A stretch of 64,000 nt of DNA from Symbiodinium natans. Taxonomy: Eukaryota; Sar; Dinophyceae; Suessiales; Symbiodiniaceae. The stretch is from assembly GCA_905221605.1 (NCBI GenBank), contig CAJNDS010002330.1, positions 17,441-81,440 of the forward strand, in the 5' to 3' direction. The translations under genes and the position numbers were made by a program. Below are positions 22,091 through 34,842 of the stretch, piece after piece. The notes under the pieces were generated by a model. It made no database searches. It saw nothing but the letters and a program-made list of their open reading frames with translations, and was not told where the DNA came from. Positions within the stretch are counted from its first letter, which is position 1. Each line of letters opens with the position of its first letter.

Positions 22091-23600
22091 GCTACCGATA
22101 TTGTGGGATGGATATAAAATTGATATCTACGACCAATTGATATGAGAATATCCCAAATAAGATCCTTTTAATATATTGAGATATGGATATCAACGTATAT
22201 CGCCAAATCATTCCATTTTAGAAGGGGGGAATAGGGAAGAACCCGTATATCAGGATTTGTTATAGCTCGCCGAAGAATCCAACCCAGATTTGGAAAATTG
22301 GCATATTGGAGACGTATGGAATCGAAAGATTCATGTCGTTTTCTGGAGGACAGACGAATTGATGGATAATCTCTATCTTCATTGAGCTTGGAGTGGAGAT
22401 TAAGAATTATGATTCCTTATCATTCAAATAGAAAGAATAGAGCCATAGAATTTAATAAATCATTGATCATGGATTGGAATGATAGGGAATGGGGGGGAAT
22501 TCTAGGCAATGGATATAGATGGGAAATGATGGGGAATGATGGAGAAGGATGGTGAATGATGGAGATGATGGAAATGGAGTGAAATGAACGAAGTACACGA
22601 AATGACATATTACGAATATTGTGTGCGTGTATACGCAGAATCATTATAGATTCTTTGTATATATAACCCAGAAATTTCGATTCCTCCCACTCCGCCCAAA
22701 TTAGCGAATAGAGATGACCTACCGCCGCCTGCCGACGCCTACGCAAAAAGAGCGAGTGTCCTTTCAATCCGTTCATTTTGCGAGCACGTCAGATAAAGAA
22801 AATAGGAAAAATTGGCGAATTGATGGGTATGATGGGACATTGGAATGGTGGGAATGGTGAGTTGTTAGATGAAAGTTGGGTGGAAATGTTGGGAAATGTT
22901 GGGTAGTGAGGTGGGTCGATGTAAGGTGGTGGATGAGGAATGAGGACGTGTAATGGTGGATCATCTCTGAGGAATGATAGAAATTGATGAATTATGGGAG
23001 AATAATAGAATTGGATGATATATGGAGGATGATATTGATAGATAAAGAAAGAATGGAGGAAATGATAGAAATGATCAGAATGGTAAAGAATATCTAAAAG
23101 AAATAATATGAGAACATTTTATATGGAGAATCAAAATTATGAGAATATATAATTCAATTCCAAAAATAATGAACTAGAGAATTTCATAGATATTCGTCGT
23201 AATATTCGTATATAATCGATTATTAATCATTGAATAATATAGAAAAGATTTTCCAATTATTTCAATATTCCGATATCTCTTATTGAAAAAACATCATCAA
23301 TCTCGTGAATAATCGATGTATATCAAAATATTATCATAATCCTCGAAAAATGGAATGGAAACTAAACGACTTCACATATTCTTCGATCTATGGCAAATGT
23401 GATGCACGAAATTCATAAGCTTGTAAGTAGAACCATGAGATTTTATACAAAGTTAGGTTCTCCCACCTTGATCTTTATTTCTGAATTATGTATTATGATA
23501 CGAGAGTCATTGAGTAGATCAGATATGCTGAACTCACCATCCTTCATACCTTCTTTGTGGCTCCGGCAATGGTCCTAATTTTGGACGGATTAAGAGTAGT
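22090..23600. other. Second AT-rich island without genes
   Basis: Sharp switch to AT-rich DNA with gatatgg/gatatc words and a G/A-rich section (22455-22570 and 22800-22960) of degenerate gaatgatggg repeats. Two GC-richer patches interrupt it (about 22680-22790). No protein or RNA gene is recognised; 23390-23578 is open for 62 codons without a motif. Composition is like 4850-6890. Confidence 0.55.
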
Positions 23601-24296
23601 TAAGGCATGGATGAATGTGCTCACACATCGCGTTAGCCAGGTCAGGGTTGCAGCCTTCTCGGCTCTAATTCCCAAATCCTAAATCCCTACGTCGGTCTAG
23701 AGTTTAGAATCTAGGGCTTAATAATTCGGAATGGTCTCAGTCAACTGCGGTACCAATTGGATCCCAATCTATGGGGAGGATCCTTTAGGATTTAGGGTTT
23801 CCAGAAATCCGTGATTGTTGAAGAACGGCAGTGGCCAATCAATGAGGAACTCTCCTTTTGAAGAGAATCATGTGGATGGACAGTTTGAAAGGACCCATTA
23901 CACACAGCTCTACGGTTTAGAGTTTGTTGCTATAGGGTTTTACAGACACCGCTTACAGCATTCCTGATTCCTCCAAGGCTGCACTCGCACCAAGCTTTTT
24001 CTCCGAAGTCTCCGGGGAAAGAACACTGGAGGAAAACGACGAGCTTGCATTGGCTTGCCGTCTCCACAACTCAGGCGGCAGCAGGTTGCGTGCTTGGCAG
24101 GGTGAGATGCGGCAGCTTGGACTTGGGGAACTCGTTCTGATCTCGTTTTTGAGTTCACTATTTCACTATTTCCGCCAAGACTCGCAACCAACAAGCCTTT
24201 TCTATCCGCTGGATCTGCCCACTGCGAGCGAGCAGACCGCGAGTACGCAGACCGCGAGTAAGCAATGCATTGGAAAACATGCAAAAACACACAATT
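23600..24296. other. No gene recognised
   Basis: Mixed sequence 3' of the glycosyltransferase gene; short telomere-like words at about 23680 and 23790. Confidence 0.4.
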
Positions 24297-26138
24297 TCAG
24301 TTGTCTTCATTAGACACCGTCGGGCCCAGTAGTGGGCCACACTCCCGCTTTGGGGCATCAAAAACGGGAGCGCGGTAGATATCATTGCATGCGAAACTCT
24401 CATCTCCATCTGAGTGCCCTTCTGACATCTCTGCGGCAAATTCGGCCTTTTGCAGCTCCGTTCCTTTGGCAGTCGTATTGAAATGGAACTTCTTGTTAAA
24501 GAAACACATGACCAAACAATACCAGGTTACCAAGGTGAAGAAGATGGTATTGCTCAAAGGCCCCAAGAACGGCGATGACAGCAGAAGAAATGCTCTTCTG
24601 CAAGGCGAGACAGTCTTGACATAGTCGGGGTGGGTTGCAAGTACGTGGTGCCTCAGAACGTGGTCTTGCAAAACGGACACTCCCGTGGCCATGAGGTAAC
24701 TTGCAAGCACCAAGAGGACAAGACAATGCAACGCCTCGGTCTCAAGTTCGCCAAGGATTGCCACCATCTCTGGCAGAAGTGGTAGCCAAATCCAGCCACC
24801 AGTCAAGTTGCCCAAGGTAAACTTCGCGATGAGCCTGAAACTCGGCCAAACACTGAAGATATCAATGTTTGCTTCAGTAAGCATAGCTATTCCCCAGCTA
24901 ACCACAGTGACTCCCCAATGCCATCTCCTCATCTGCTTGAAGCGCGATGGAATGTCTGATGGAATACCGACACTATTCACACACCACACCACCTTGCTCA
25001 CCGTAGCTCCACCAGCCAGGACACCCTTGTAAAACTGCATGTAGTCCTCGGAAATCTCATCCAGTGGCGCCCATCCCCCCTGCTCCTCAATGAAGCCCAG
25101 ACACAGGCTTTGAATGGCTAATGCGGGATTTCCTTGTGTCCACCTCGCTGGATTGAAACAGTTCAGATATGCAAGGTGCAGGGAGTGGGCGTGGACGAAC
25201 AGACTTGTGTCTGGTGACAGTCTGGTTTCCACGGTTGGGGCGTGGTAGATGTGCCGGCGACCATCTATTTGGTGATGCAAAGTCCATTCAACCAGCTGTA
25301 AGTAGTTGGGCGCCAGCGTGCAGTCGCTATCAACTTTTGTCACCATGATCCGGAATTTGTCCTCTTCCTCTGGAAAGAGCTTGGAGATGTACCGAACTGC
25401 AGAGCCCATGTTGGAACCGGGCCCCACCGCCTCGCCGGCAGCAAGCTCGTGCACGTTCAACACAAATCCTGCCGGGAAGAGGAACTTGTATTCCCGCTCG
25501 AGCTCTTGGAACGCTTCCAGGTGCTTCGGGTCACGAGCTTCACAAGCGATGACGACCATGACTCGGGCTTTCGGCACCGTCTGATGTAGAATGGAGTCCA
25601 GAGTTTGGCTTAGCTCCTCAAACGGCTCCTTGTACCTCAGGACAACCACACAGTGTAGAAAGCCCTCTCGCTCCAGTTCGACATGTCTCATCTGCTGAAC
25701 TCGGTGTGCTGTGAAAAGCACTGGCAGGACTTTTGTCAAGGGGGCGGCAAAGAAGCCCACAAGCATCGAAGCTCGTGCCCACCACAGGAATGCATAGTCG
25801 GCATGCAAAAGCAGCTGCACAAAACCGTTGATTAGGCTGGCTGCATAAGGTGCGACCAATACCAAGAAGATCTTCGCAGTCAGGACCTGCGCAACGGTAA
25901 GAGCCACACAGCAAGGCAGTAGGAGTGTGTAGTGCTTATGGCCAGCTCGGGAAGGGAGCAACCGTGGCATCCCGACCGCAATCTTCAACAGACCAGGGCC
26001 ATAGGTGAAACACACGTATGCGGCGAGGGAAAACAAACAGCAGTAGTCTGCAAGTAAAACCCACCACATGGCAACGGGCACCCTCGAGATCATCACCTGC
26101 ACTTGGGCAGCCGCAACCTCGAGAGTTGTCTCCGCCAT
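24297..26138 (-). CDS. Family-2 glycosyltransferase, multi-pass membrane
   Basis: A 613-residue, apparently intronless protein. The N-terminus has about four hydrophobic segments (residues 22-48, 71-100, 105-125, 127-143). The cytosolic GT-A domain starts around residue 158 (FLHCVVVLRYKEP). It shows the metal-binding DSD at 270-272, an acceptor-base ED at 364-365 (DEISEDYMQF) and the QxxRW motif QMRRW at 402-406. These are the D, DxD, D, QxxRW signature of processive GT2 enzymes such as cellulose, chitin and hyaluronan synthase relatives. More membrane segments follow (about 443-460, 468-490, 515-545). It probably makes or exports a beta-linked polysaccharide; the substrate cannot be told from sequence. 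ATG at 26138, stop TGA at 24297-24299. The lack of introns contrasts with most neighbours and would fit a retrocopy. All key residues are present. Confidence 0.9.
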   Translation of the reverse strand: MAETTLEVAAAQVQVMISRVPVAMWWVLLADYCCLFSLAAYVCFTYGPGLLKIAVGMPRLLPSRAGHKHYTLLLPCCVALTVAQVLTAKIFLVLVAPYAASLINGFVQLLLHADYAFLWWARASMLVGFFAAPLTKVLPVLFTAHRVQQMRHVELEREGFLHCVVVLRYKEPFEELSQTLDSILHQTVPKARVMVVIACEARDPKHLEAFQELEREYKFLFPAGFVLNVHELAAGEAVGPGSNMGSAVRYISKLFPEEEDKFRIMVTKVDSDCTLAPNYLQLVEWTLHHQIDGRRHIYHAPTVETRLSPDTSLFVHAHSLHLAYLNCFNPARWTQGNPALAIQSLCLGFIEEQGGWAPLDEISEDYMQFYKGVLAGGATVSKVVWCVNSVGIPSDIPSRFKQMRRWHWGVTVVSWGIAMLTEANIDIFSVWPSFRLIAKFTLGNLTGGWIWLPLLPEMVAILGELETEALHCLVLLVLASYLMATGVSVLQDHVLRHHVLATHPDYVKTVSPCRRAFLLLSSPFLGPLSNTIFFTLVTWYCLVMCFFNKKFHFNTTAKGTELQKAEFAAEMSEGHSDGDESFACNDIYRAPVFDAPKRECGPLLGPTVSNEDN

Positions 26139-26246
26139 GAAGCTGGTTGCGCCGCCCTTTCAAGCAGCACCTGCTGACACCGCACACGTCTAGCTGGAGC
26201 CAAAAGGCCGCGCGAAGCGGCCACTTCATACAACGGGACAGGCAGA

Positions 26247-26296
26247 ATGCAGGAGTTCACGAATGCAGGAGTTCACGAATGCAGGAGTTCACGAAT
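26247..26296. repeat. 16-bp tandem repeat x3
   Basis: aatgcaggagttcacg is repeated three times about 110 bp upstream of the glycosyltransferase start codon. Confidence 0.9.
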
Positions 26297-26299
26297 CAA

Positions 26300-28950
26300 G
26301 CATTCTTTCTCAACCTATGGATTCTTGCCCAATGGGTTTCGGCTGAAACACAAGGATCTCGGCAGGCCTTCTAACGTGACCAGAGTCAGCCCTGCGTGTT
26401 TAAGGGTCCAGAACATTGTCTTGTACTGCGACCTGAACATTGTAGAGGACATGTTGGTACATCTTCGTACACAGCAAGCTAGTCTAACTGAACGAGATCT
26501 GTTTGACTTGGAAAAACTTGCGCAAAAAAAATCATACCAAACTCCACCCCATGTTGCCGAGTGAAAACAATGTCACGGCCAAGATATGGTTGCGCCCCGG
26601 CGAGCCCCCCGTCCCTCCCCCCCACCCTACGAAGGTACCTACGGAAGGGATACCAGTGTCCTGGAAAATTGCAAGTGGGCTACACAATAACTGGGATTTC
26701 CATTTGCGAGACAGTGGATCGCACTCTTTTGCATCCTACTTGCGGGATACTGCAATGGCTTTTCAAAATTCAAACTGTCTCACTGTGCATGGATCTTAAT
26801 CGCCCACCCGGCACAGTTTTTGCCTTCCGACAAGGTCAATGGCGCAGAGTTTTGGACTGTTTTTCAGATGATCTTCGCTTTGTGCCAACCCCATGCGGTG
26901 CTTCGGCGGGCAGTAAAGGCCCCAACTGTCGTCAGAAAGATGTGCCTGCAAAAGAAGGTCTTGCAACAGGTTCCCTTGGGAGACAAGGATATTTGGCTGC
27001 GCACTGCGAACCCAGCGTCCAGAAAGCGTACATTGTCTACATCTTCCAAAAACTTACGCAATTTTCGAGGCCAATGTCTCAGTTGCCACCTCTGCTTCGT
27101 CCACTCCGTCCTCTTCCTGAAGCTTCGGCAAAGTGAGCTGCTGATGCAATGGCCCAGGAAAGGCGCATTGGACTAGCAGGTGAGTCCAAGCACCTCTGCA
27201 GTTTCGCTTTTGAAACAACCCACCCTACCTCCCCTTTGCGATTGGACAGGAGGCATCGAGGGTGTGGTCAACTTTGTTTCCATTCGTGTTCCAGTCGCTT
27301 CTGTTGGGCCAAAACCAAGAAAGACCGCTGAAGGTCTAGCTCCGCTGTAGAGGTTCCTCCTGGTAATGTTTTCATAGCGCTCGTATGGTACATGGTGGTC
27401 ACAGGATCTCCTTGTAGATCCAATGTGCTACTGACTAAATTTTCGTCCTGCTGTTTTCGCACACGTGTAATCTCCGAACTTGCATACATGTTTACATGAT
27501 GGGTAGAATGGTGTTGCATTTTGCTTGGCCAGCCCCCTAGAGCCGCTTGAGGAACCACATCCATTCGGGTCACCAGACGAGACGACGTTGCCCACTCCGG
27601 CTCCGACGTTTCACAGGTTTCACGACCGCAGTAGGACACGCGGACCCTCACTGCCTCATCCCGACGACGCAGAGGATTCTGACACCAATGCATCTCGGTC
27701 CGGACCAAGGACAGTCGGAGACGTACTTCTCTCTGGAGGAAACTGCTGACACATTGCCAGGGGATCGAATCTAGTAGGTGGGCTCCCCACGTACCAAGGG
27801 ACACAATCGGCGTGCCTCAATTGCATCTCAAGGCAATACGGCGAAGCGGGGACACTCCATCCTCGAATGCACTTCTTACGGACGTTGGTTTCCCAAGTAC
27901 GCGACTGACGGTGGACGACTTGCAGGGTCTGCTTCCAGCCTGCAACTTCGGCGTGAGAGCCGCAAACTGCAACCAGGCACCGCTGCACTGGCAGATCGCT
28001 TTGGAAGAGCCCCGTTTTGGCGATCCTTCGATCGAATGCGACCAACTTGGGACAAAAGAGGGAGGAAAGAAGGAAACATACGAAGCAAAAAGAATAAAAC
28101 CAGGGCGCAGAAACACAAAGAGGACGAAGCAAGGCAACGAAAAGGAAACGAGAAATCAGCAGCCGTCAGGAATTACATTCACAGAGTATCGCGTGATAAG
28201 CCGTGATTCCAAGGGATCCTCACTAGTGGAGAACCCAACAATTTCAGAGCAGACCGGAAGGTGGGAAAGTCCCACTAAGGTCACTGAGATTTGCAGAAAA
28301 AGAGATGGAAGAAAGAACCAAGAGCGCGAAGATAACAGAACAGGCGAAAAAAAGATGAGTTGAAGCAGCAAGATTGATTGGAATCAGCAAGATTGGAGCC
28401 AAGATGATTTGGGATGACGGCTACGACGACGGCTACTACCAGTGCTACTAGTACCCCAAAAGGAAAGGAAAAAGAAGGTGGAGAAGGAAAGTAAGGCTGG
28501 TAAGGAGAGAGAACAATAGCTGCGGCTCTCCATACACCTTTCGAAATGTGGATTGGAGGTCCTGTGTGTGCACGTCTCTCATTCTCGGGCGCCCTTGGAG
28601 AAGACTTGACGTCTTCTACACCGGACCAATCCTCACATCCATCGAAGAGCGATGAACTTTCGCGGAAATGTGCGCAATCAAACAGTGACCATGCTGTCCA
28701 AGCACCTTGGTGCTCACCATGGAAAAATGATGCCGAACTTTCGCGGTCTGACCGTGGGAATCACATGCGCAACGACCGTTCATGTCCGTACGGCATGGGG
28801 CGCAGTGAAATAGCAAGCCTTCTGTCGAGCTGTGCACCAGGGCGTGCGACGTAGCAAGCCTGAAGTTGGAGTTGACAGTCTTTGCCTGAGCTGGCCTGAA
28901 AAACTGCCAAAAGTTGAAAATCACACGCTGCGCCTGTGAAATTCTCGCTG
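26300..28950. other. No recognisable gene
   Basis: Several overlapping frames are open on both strands (the longest 27812-28363 + and 27268-27804 -), but none has a domain, signal peptide or consistent exon structure that I can recognise. Treated as non-coding or unresolved. Confidence 0.4.
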
Positions 28951-28989
28951 CGCCTGCGCAATTCTTTGCCCGCCTTGAGGCTGCCCCTG

Positions 28990-29082
28990 GGCCGCCGCCG
29001 CCGCCGCCGCCGCCGCTGCTGCTGCTGCTGCTGCCGCTGCTGCTGCTGCTGCCGCCGCCGCTCCTGCTGCTGCTGCTAAAAA
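28990..29082. repeat. GCC/GCT trinucleotide tract
   Basis: About thirty CCG, GCT and CTG triplets. The polyleucine and polyalanine frames it creates are not taken as genes. Confidence 0.9.
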
Positions 29083-29309
29083 TACTCCCACTCCTACTCC
29101 GCACACCAATGGGAAGTGGGATTGACAGAACTTACCACAAGACCGCTAGAACAGGACAGCTGGTGGATGCCTAGGCCTAGAACTCTCTCTCTGGCGACAC
29201 CCCAACCAGAGGAAGTGGCTGGTGGTCGGACCTACTTGACATGCCGCAGCTTGATAAGTAAGAAAAGCAGTACCTACTCAGTTTCACCCAACATCCGAAG
29301 GCAGCGCTA

Positions 29310-30245
<936 letters not shown>

Positions 30246-30379
30246 TTGTTCTTGTACGGATGCCCAAGCGGCGCGGAACTCAAGGCGTCCGTGCTGCGCA
30301 GCTCGAACCAGCCGAACGACATTTTTTGGAAGCTACCTGGACGCGCAACGAGGGAGTGGACGTTTAGCCAAAAGGCCCT

Positions 30380-30600
30380 GCAGGTGGTAGATGACCAATT
30401 GGGTCGAGAGGGTCGAGAGGTTGGAGGCGTCGAGCAGCTGAGGGTCTGGAGGGTCGAGAGGGTTGAGAGGGCCGAGAAGGGTCCGGGCTGGAGGGTTAGT
30501 CTAGAGGGTCAGATCTGCTGGGTCTAGGGTCTGGAAGGTCAGAAGGTTCCGGTCTCAGGTTAACTGGAGGGGTCTTGGATCTTGGATCTGGGGTCTAGGT
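30380..30600. repeat. Degenerate GGGTCGAGAGG repeats
   Basis: Words such as gggtcgagaggt, gggttgagagg and ggtctagggtctgg recur irregularly. Confidence 0.5.
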
Positions 30601-31290
30601 GCCGGACTGGGCAAAATGAACTGATGGTTCTGCTCCACGAGCAGGACTTGCCAAGATTTGGGCGGATTGCGGCGGGCCTTGAGAAGGTAAAGGACCTTGC
30701 TTGCTGTGCGACATCAAGACCTCTCTGAGCTGCAGGTTGTCACCTTGAGCAGTTTTCTGTTTTACCAGCAGAATCTTTAAAAAATCTTGCAAGAGTTAGT
30801 TTCTTGCATTGGGTCATTCAAATTTTCTGTTGGGAAAAAAAAACAAGCATGGCCTTCAAGATGTAAATTCCTGCAACGACACGTTCCCAATTAGAAGAAT
30901 TGTTCATTTTAAGTCTTCGAAGGCAGAGACGACGGCTTTTTTTGCATGTCCTTTAAAGCAGCAAGTTTCCACAACGGTGCTTCTGGATTGTCAAAGTTAC
31001 AATTGCTTTAATTGAACTTTCTGCGTGGTTGCACTTGGGCACACAGCCATGGACGGCGAACAAGACAGATCTCCATGTGGAAGAAGCTGCAACAGCTTGA
31101 TGGCCCATCATCGCTGCGCTCAGGCAAAAAGCATAAGTTGCCTTATCCAATGCCTCGAACTGCAACGTTCTAAGCGTTTGCAACGGGTCCAAGAGGGAAG
31201 AAAGGGATGGCTCCAGCTTCTGCAACTCCACTTTGTTCGGTTGGAACCTCTCTGCATCGATCTTGGCAGCTTCTGTTCTTTTTCTTAAGC
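30595..31290 (-). CDS. Probable two-exon gene, unknown function
   Basis: Exon one, about 31288-31010, reads LRKRTEAAKIDAERFQPNKV then ELQKLEPSLSSLLDPLQTLR then TLQFEALDKATYAFCLSAAM, a helical-looking, well-behaved protein. Exon two begins near 30797 (CTTGCAAG) and reads QDFLKILLVKQKTAQGDNLQ then LREVLMSHSKQG..., Pro/Ser-rich, ending at TAG 30595-30597. No family is recognised; the spacing and same strand suggest one gene whose N-terminus is not found. The upstream flank is CCCCCTTAAG repeat. Confidence 0.35.
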
Positions 31291-31350
31291 CCCCCTTAAG
31301 CCCCCCCTTAAGCCCCCCCTAAGCCCCCCCTTAAGCCCCCCCTTAAGCCC
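31286..31350. repeat. CCCCCCTTAAG array (first)
   Basis: Five units of AAGCCCCCCCTT. Each junction contains the self-complementary CTTAAG. A larger, more variable version is at 32040-32235. Confidence 0.9.
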
Positions 31351-31825
31351 CCTTTCCCCGCCGTCCCACCCCCAACCCCCCCGCTCTTTACTTCTTGAAA
31401 CAAAAACAATCTCGTCTCTACTCCTCTGAGTTTTGAACAATGAAATACAAAAACAAAACAAGATTTGAGGGGGGTGAAATTTAGACTAAAGTCCTTTCTC
31501 TCTTCTCCCCTCTTTCCAATTCACAACAGGCAAAATGGGGGAGGCTGCGCCCCCCCCAACCCCCCCGCTCTTTACTTTTAGAAACAACAACTGTCTCGTC
31601 TCTACTCCTCTGATTTTCGAATAAGGAAATACAAAAACAAAAGAAGATTCGAGAAATTCGAGGGGGGTGGAATTTAGAATAAATTCCCTTCTCCCTTCTC
31701 CTCTGAGTTTTCGAAGAATGAAATACGAAAAACAAAAGAATATTCGAGGGGGGTGGAATTTAGAATAAATTCTCTTCTCCTCTTTTTGCTTTAAGAAACA
31801 AAAAACAGTCTCGTCTCCTTTCAAG

Positions 31826-31878
31826 ATTGAACAACCCAGGTTCAAGCCAGGTTCAACCCAAGTTCAACCCAGGTTGAA
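31826..31878. repeat. GGTTCAACCCA satellite fragment
   Basis: Tandem caggttcaa(g/c)cc words, matching the spacer between the head-to-head LINE copies at 48224-48500; another short piece lies at 32605-32632. Confidence 0.8.
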
Positions 31879-32039
31879 GGGGGCGGAATTTAGACTAAAT
31901 TTCCTTCTCTCTCTTCTTGAAGAGAAGGTAATGTTTAAAGTCTCACTTCTCTGGCTTCGAAAAATGAAATCCAAAAAACACAACAAGATTCGAGGGGGGT
32001 GGAATTTAGAATACATCCCTTCTCTCATCTTCTTTCAGC

Positions 32040-32235
32040 CCCCCCCCCCTTAAGACCCCCTTTAAGCCCTCTTCAAGGCCCCCTTCAAGCCTCCCTTTAC
32101 GCCCCCTTTAAGCCCCTTCAAGCCCCCCTTTAAGCCCCCCCTGAAACCCCCCCTTAAGCCCCCCTTAAGCCCCCCCTTAAGCCCCCCTTAAGCCCCCCCT
32201 TAAGCTCCCCCTTTAAGCCCCATTTAAGCCCCCTT
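32040..32235. repeat. CCCCCTTAAG array (second)
   Basis: About fifteen degenerate AAGCCCCCCTT units with CTTAAG cores, strongly strand-asymmetric in C/T. Confidence 0.9.
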
Positions 32236-32639
32236 TCCCCGCCGTCCCACCCCCAACCCCCCCGCTCTTTACTTCTTGAAACAAAAACAATCTCGTCTCT
32301 ACTCCTCTGAGTTTTGAACAATGAAATACAAAAACAAAACAAGATTTGAGGGGGGTGAAATTTAGACTAAAGTCCTTTCTCTCTTCTCCCCTCTTTCCAA
32401 TTCACAACAGGCAAAATGGGGGGGGCTGCGCCCCCCCAACCCCCCCGCTCTTTACTTTTAGAAACAACAACTGTCTCGTCTCTACTCCTCTGATTTTCGA
32501 ATAAGGAAATACAAAAAACAAAAGAAGATTCGAGAAATTCGAGGGGGGTAGAATTTAGAATTGCTTTAAGAACAAAAAACAGTCTCGTCTCCTTTCAAGA
32601 TTGAACAACCCAGGTTCAAGCCAGGTTCAATTTTTTTTC

Positions 32640-33310
32640 CGAGTTGAGCGAACAAATGCGATCCACCATCTTGGTGTTTGGGTTGTGAAAACCGTGCCTC
32701 TGTACTGGCACTATTGATGGCCCTCTTGGCCCTAAAGTACAGGGGAGGAAACCACCTCCTCCTAAGCTACCATCCTCTTTGGGATGCTTCCAGAGGTTGT
32801 ACCTCATGAGAGGAATGAACCTCCTGGCAAAAGCTCCTCAGGTTGCTAGTGTAGGGGTTGCAAACCGTGAGAGGAGGGGCCAGGGGTGTTCTCTGGCAGC
32901 GAGGATGAACCTCAGCTTGCATCCTCTTCGGGATGCTACCAGAGGTCAAGAGAGGTTAGGAACCTCCTCACAAAAGGTCCCTCAAGACCTTTGGTGCACT
33001 TTGCGCGGCTGTCAGAGGGAGGCGGTCAGGGTTCCGCTCTGGTAGCAAGGATGGTACCTCTGTGCAAACCTCGCTGGGAGGGTGCAACCTCCTAGGTTGC
33101 TTTAGCTGGTGGTTCCCTGAGTGGGACCAACTCCCAGCGAGGTTCTTCCATGATATTGCCGAGGGGTCGCGCTAGCCCATAGTCTGGCGACGGCAATTCA
33201 TAAAGGACTTTCATGTCAATGAGAGCCTCGACAAAGACCATGTCCATGTTTTTAATTCCCACAGCAGGAGATGCTGGACATGGTGGAGACTGACCCACCT
33301 CCTGACTTTC
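32640..33310. other. No gene; internal low-identity repeats
   Basis: Words such as gggatgct(a/t)ccagaggt, aacctcct(c/g) and gttgca recur (32780, 32930, 33060), suggesting a decayed local repeat. No recognisable coding content. Confidence 0.4.
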
Positions 33311-34717
33311 AGGGGAGGCCCACACACACGAAGCCAGAATTGCCTAGATTTTTCGACCCCAGATTTGGAGGTGACAGAATCACAGCTGCAAGCCTCACGC
33401 GCACACTGCCTTCTGCTTCTACTATCTGATACACTTCCAGCGAATAGTCACGTGCTCTTCCCGCAACTGTACCCCTGCCCACTTACGCGGCGTCACTAAT
33501 CAAGATTAGAGGGGCACCTACTGTAGCTCTGGCGGAGTCGGCGTGACAAGCCTCGGCGGAGTCGGCGGAGTCCTCGCAAATTGCAATTTACCAATAGAGT
33601 GCCGTGGAGTCCTAGGTTTCCCGGAATAACAAAACAATGTTTTTTAATTCGGGAACACAGCGACTCCGCCGTTCGCGGGCAGGCTCACCACCTTGGTCCG
33701 TTTTGCTAAGACTCTACGGGGGTGGAGGGCCTCCATCACGCAGCAGGAAGGTGACCTTCGCTATGTTCTCAAGCAGGTTAAGCCGAGGCAGGAACTCGGT
33801 CTCCTAGCACTTGCTGTGGAAATCAAGCCCCCTTCCCAGCCTCTTCACAGTCAAGCCCCCCTCACCCCAACCCTTTCAAAAGAGGTCAACCCAACCCAGC
33901 CCCTTCATAGCATGGTCAAACCCGCCCAAGCCCACCCCAAACCCACCCCAAAGCTACCCTCAGCGCCTTCAAAACATGGTCAAACCCATCCCAGCCGTCA
34001 AAGCACGGTCAAAACCACCCCAAAGCCATCCCACCTTCAAAACACGGTCAAACCCACCCCACCCACCCGCACCCCTTCTAAACAGGTCCAACCCACCCCG
34101 AGTCCCAAACCCACGCCGAACCCACCCCAAACCCACCCGCTATTCTCAGTCCCTTCAAAACATGGTCAAACCCCCTCCAAACCCACGTGCACAACCCTGT
34201 CGCTGGGGACGTCGCCCTCCCCAAAATCTTCTTCTTCATTGGGCGCATGGCAACTTAAAATCCGGGCCTGCAACACGCTTAAATATCTTTGCTGTTCAAA
34301 GCCCAAGCCTGCCAAAAAGCAAACGACTCTGCACAACCGCAGAAAACGTTGAGGCCACGTTGGTCAACTCCCCAGACCTTGAAGCGTGACTCCTATCCAC
34401 AGAAAACACCAACAAAGACCTGCAGCTCAACTGGCGGGCCAGCAGCATTGCCAGGACGAAGCCCAAGTTACGGGGAAGTCGGGCGACCCCGCTTTCAGGG
34501 CCGCAAAACACAAGCAATTCTGGCTTCGCCAGGATGGGCCTCCACAGTTGCAGGTCTGCCTCAGTGCAGCATTACAAAGACGAGCGTGCAGCTGCTTCGG
34601 ACAAGCTCCCGCACGCTCAGCGCGACGCTGCCCAAAGTTACTAGAAAAAGGGCAGGCGCGATCCGGTTGCTTGCGCCCACAGGCTCAAATTCAAGGGCCA
34701 AAAAAACGGGCCGTCTC

Positions 34718-34842
34718 GCGGCCCCAAAAATGGGGCCGCGAAATGGACCCAGCTCCCGCAATACAATTTGGAACTAGATTGGGGGGGGTGAAACTGCGAC
34801 CCCAAAATTGGGGCCGTTTGGCGGCCCCAAATTTGGGGCCGC
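34718..34842. repeat. Palindrome cluster GGCCCCAAATTTGGGGCC
   Basis: A perfect 22-bp palindrome (gcggccccaaa/tttggggccgc) at 34821-34842, accompanied by two near-palindromes (ggccccaaaaatggggcc at about 34723-34740; ccccaaaattgggg at about 34800-34813). Confidence 0.9.

Larger units (their letters stand above)
31352..32555. repeat. ~315-bp block duplicated 881 bp apart
   Basis: 31352-31665 (ctttccccgccgtcccaccc ... gagaaattcgaggggggt) recurs at 32233-32550 almost unchanged. Between the copies are diverged versions of the same polypyrimidine-rich module (gaggggggtggaatttagaa; ctctcttctc). Confidence 0.85.

Noticed and set aside
27268-28363. Overlapping 140-180-codon frames on both strands
   Set aside because: Same region open on opposite strands with no motif, no exon signals and no repeat explanation; cannot support a gene.
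33693-34352. Proline-rich protein (HPKPTPNPPQTHP)
   Set aside because: Generated by a degenerate minisatellite (ggtcaaacccacccc); overlapping frames are equally open and the block is duplicated.
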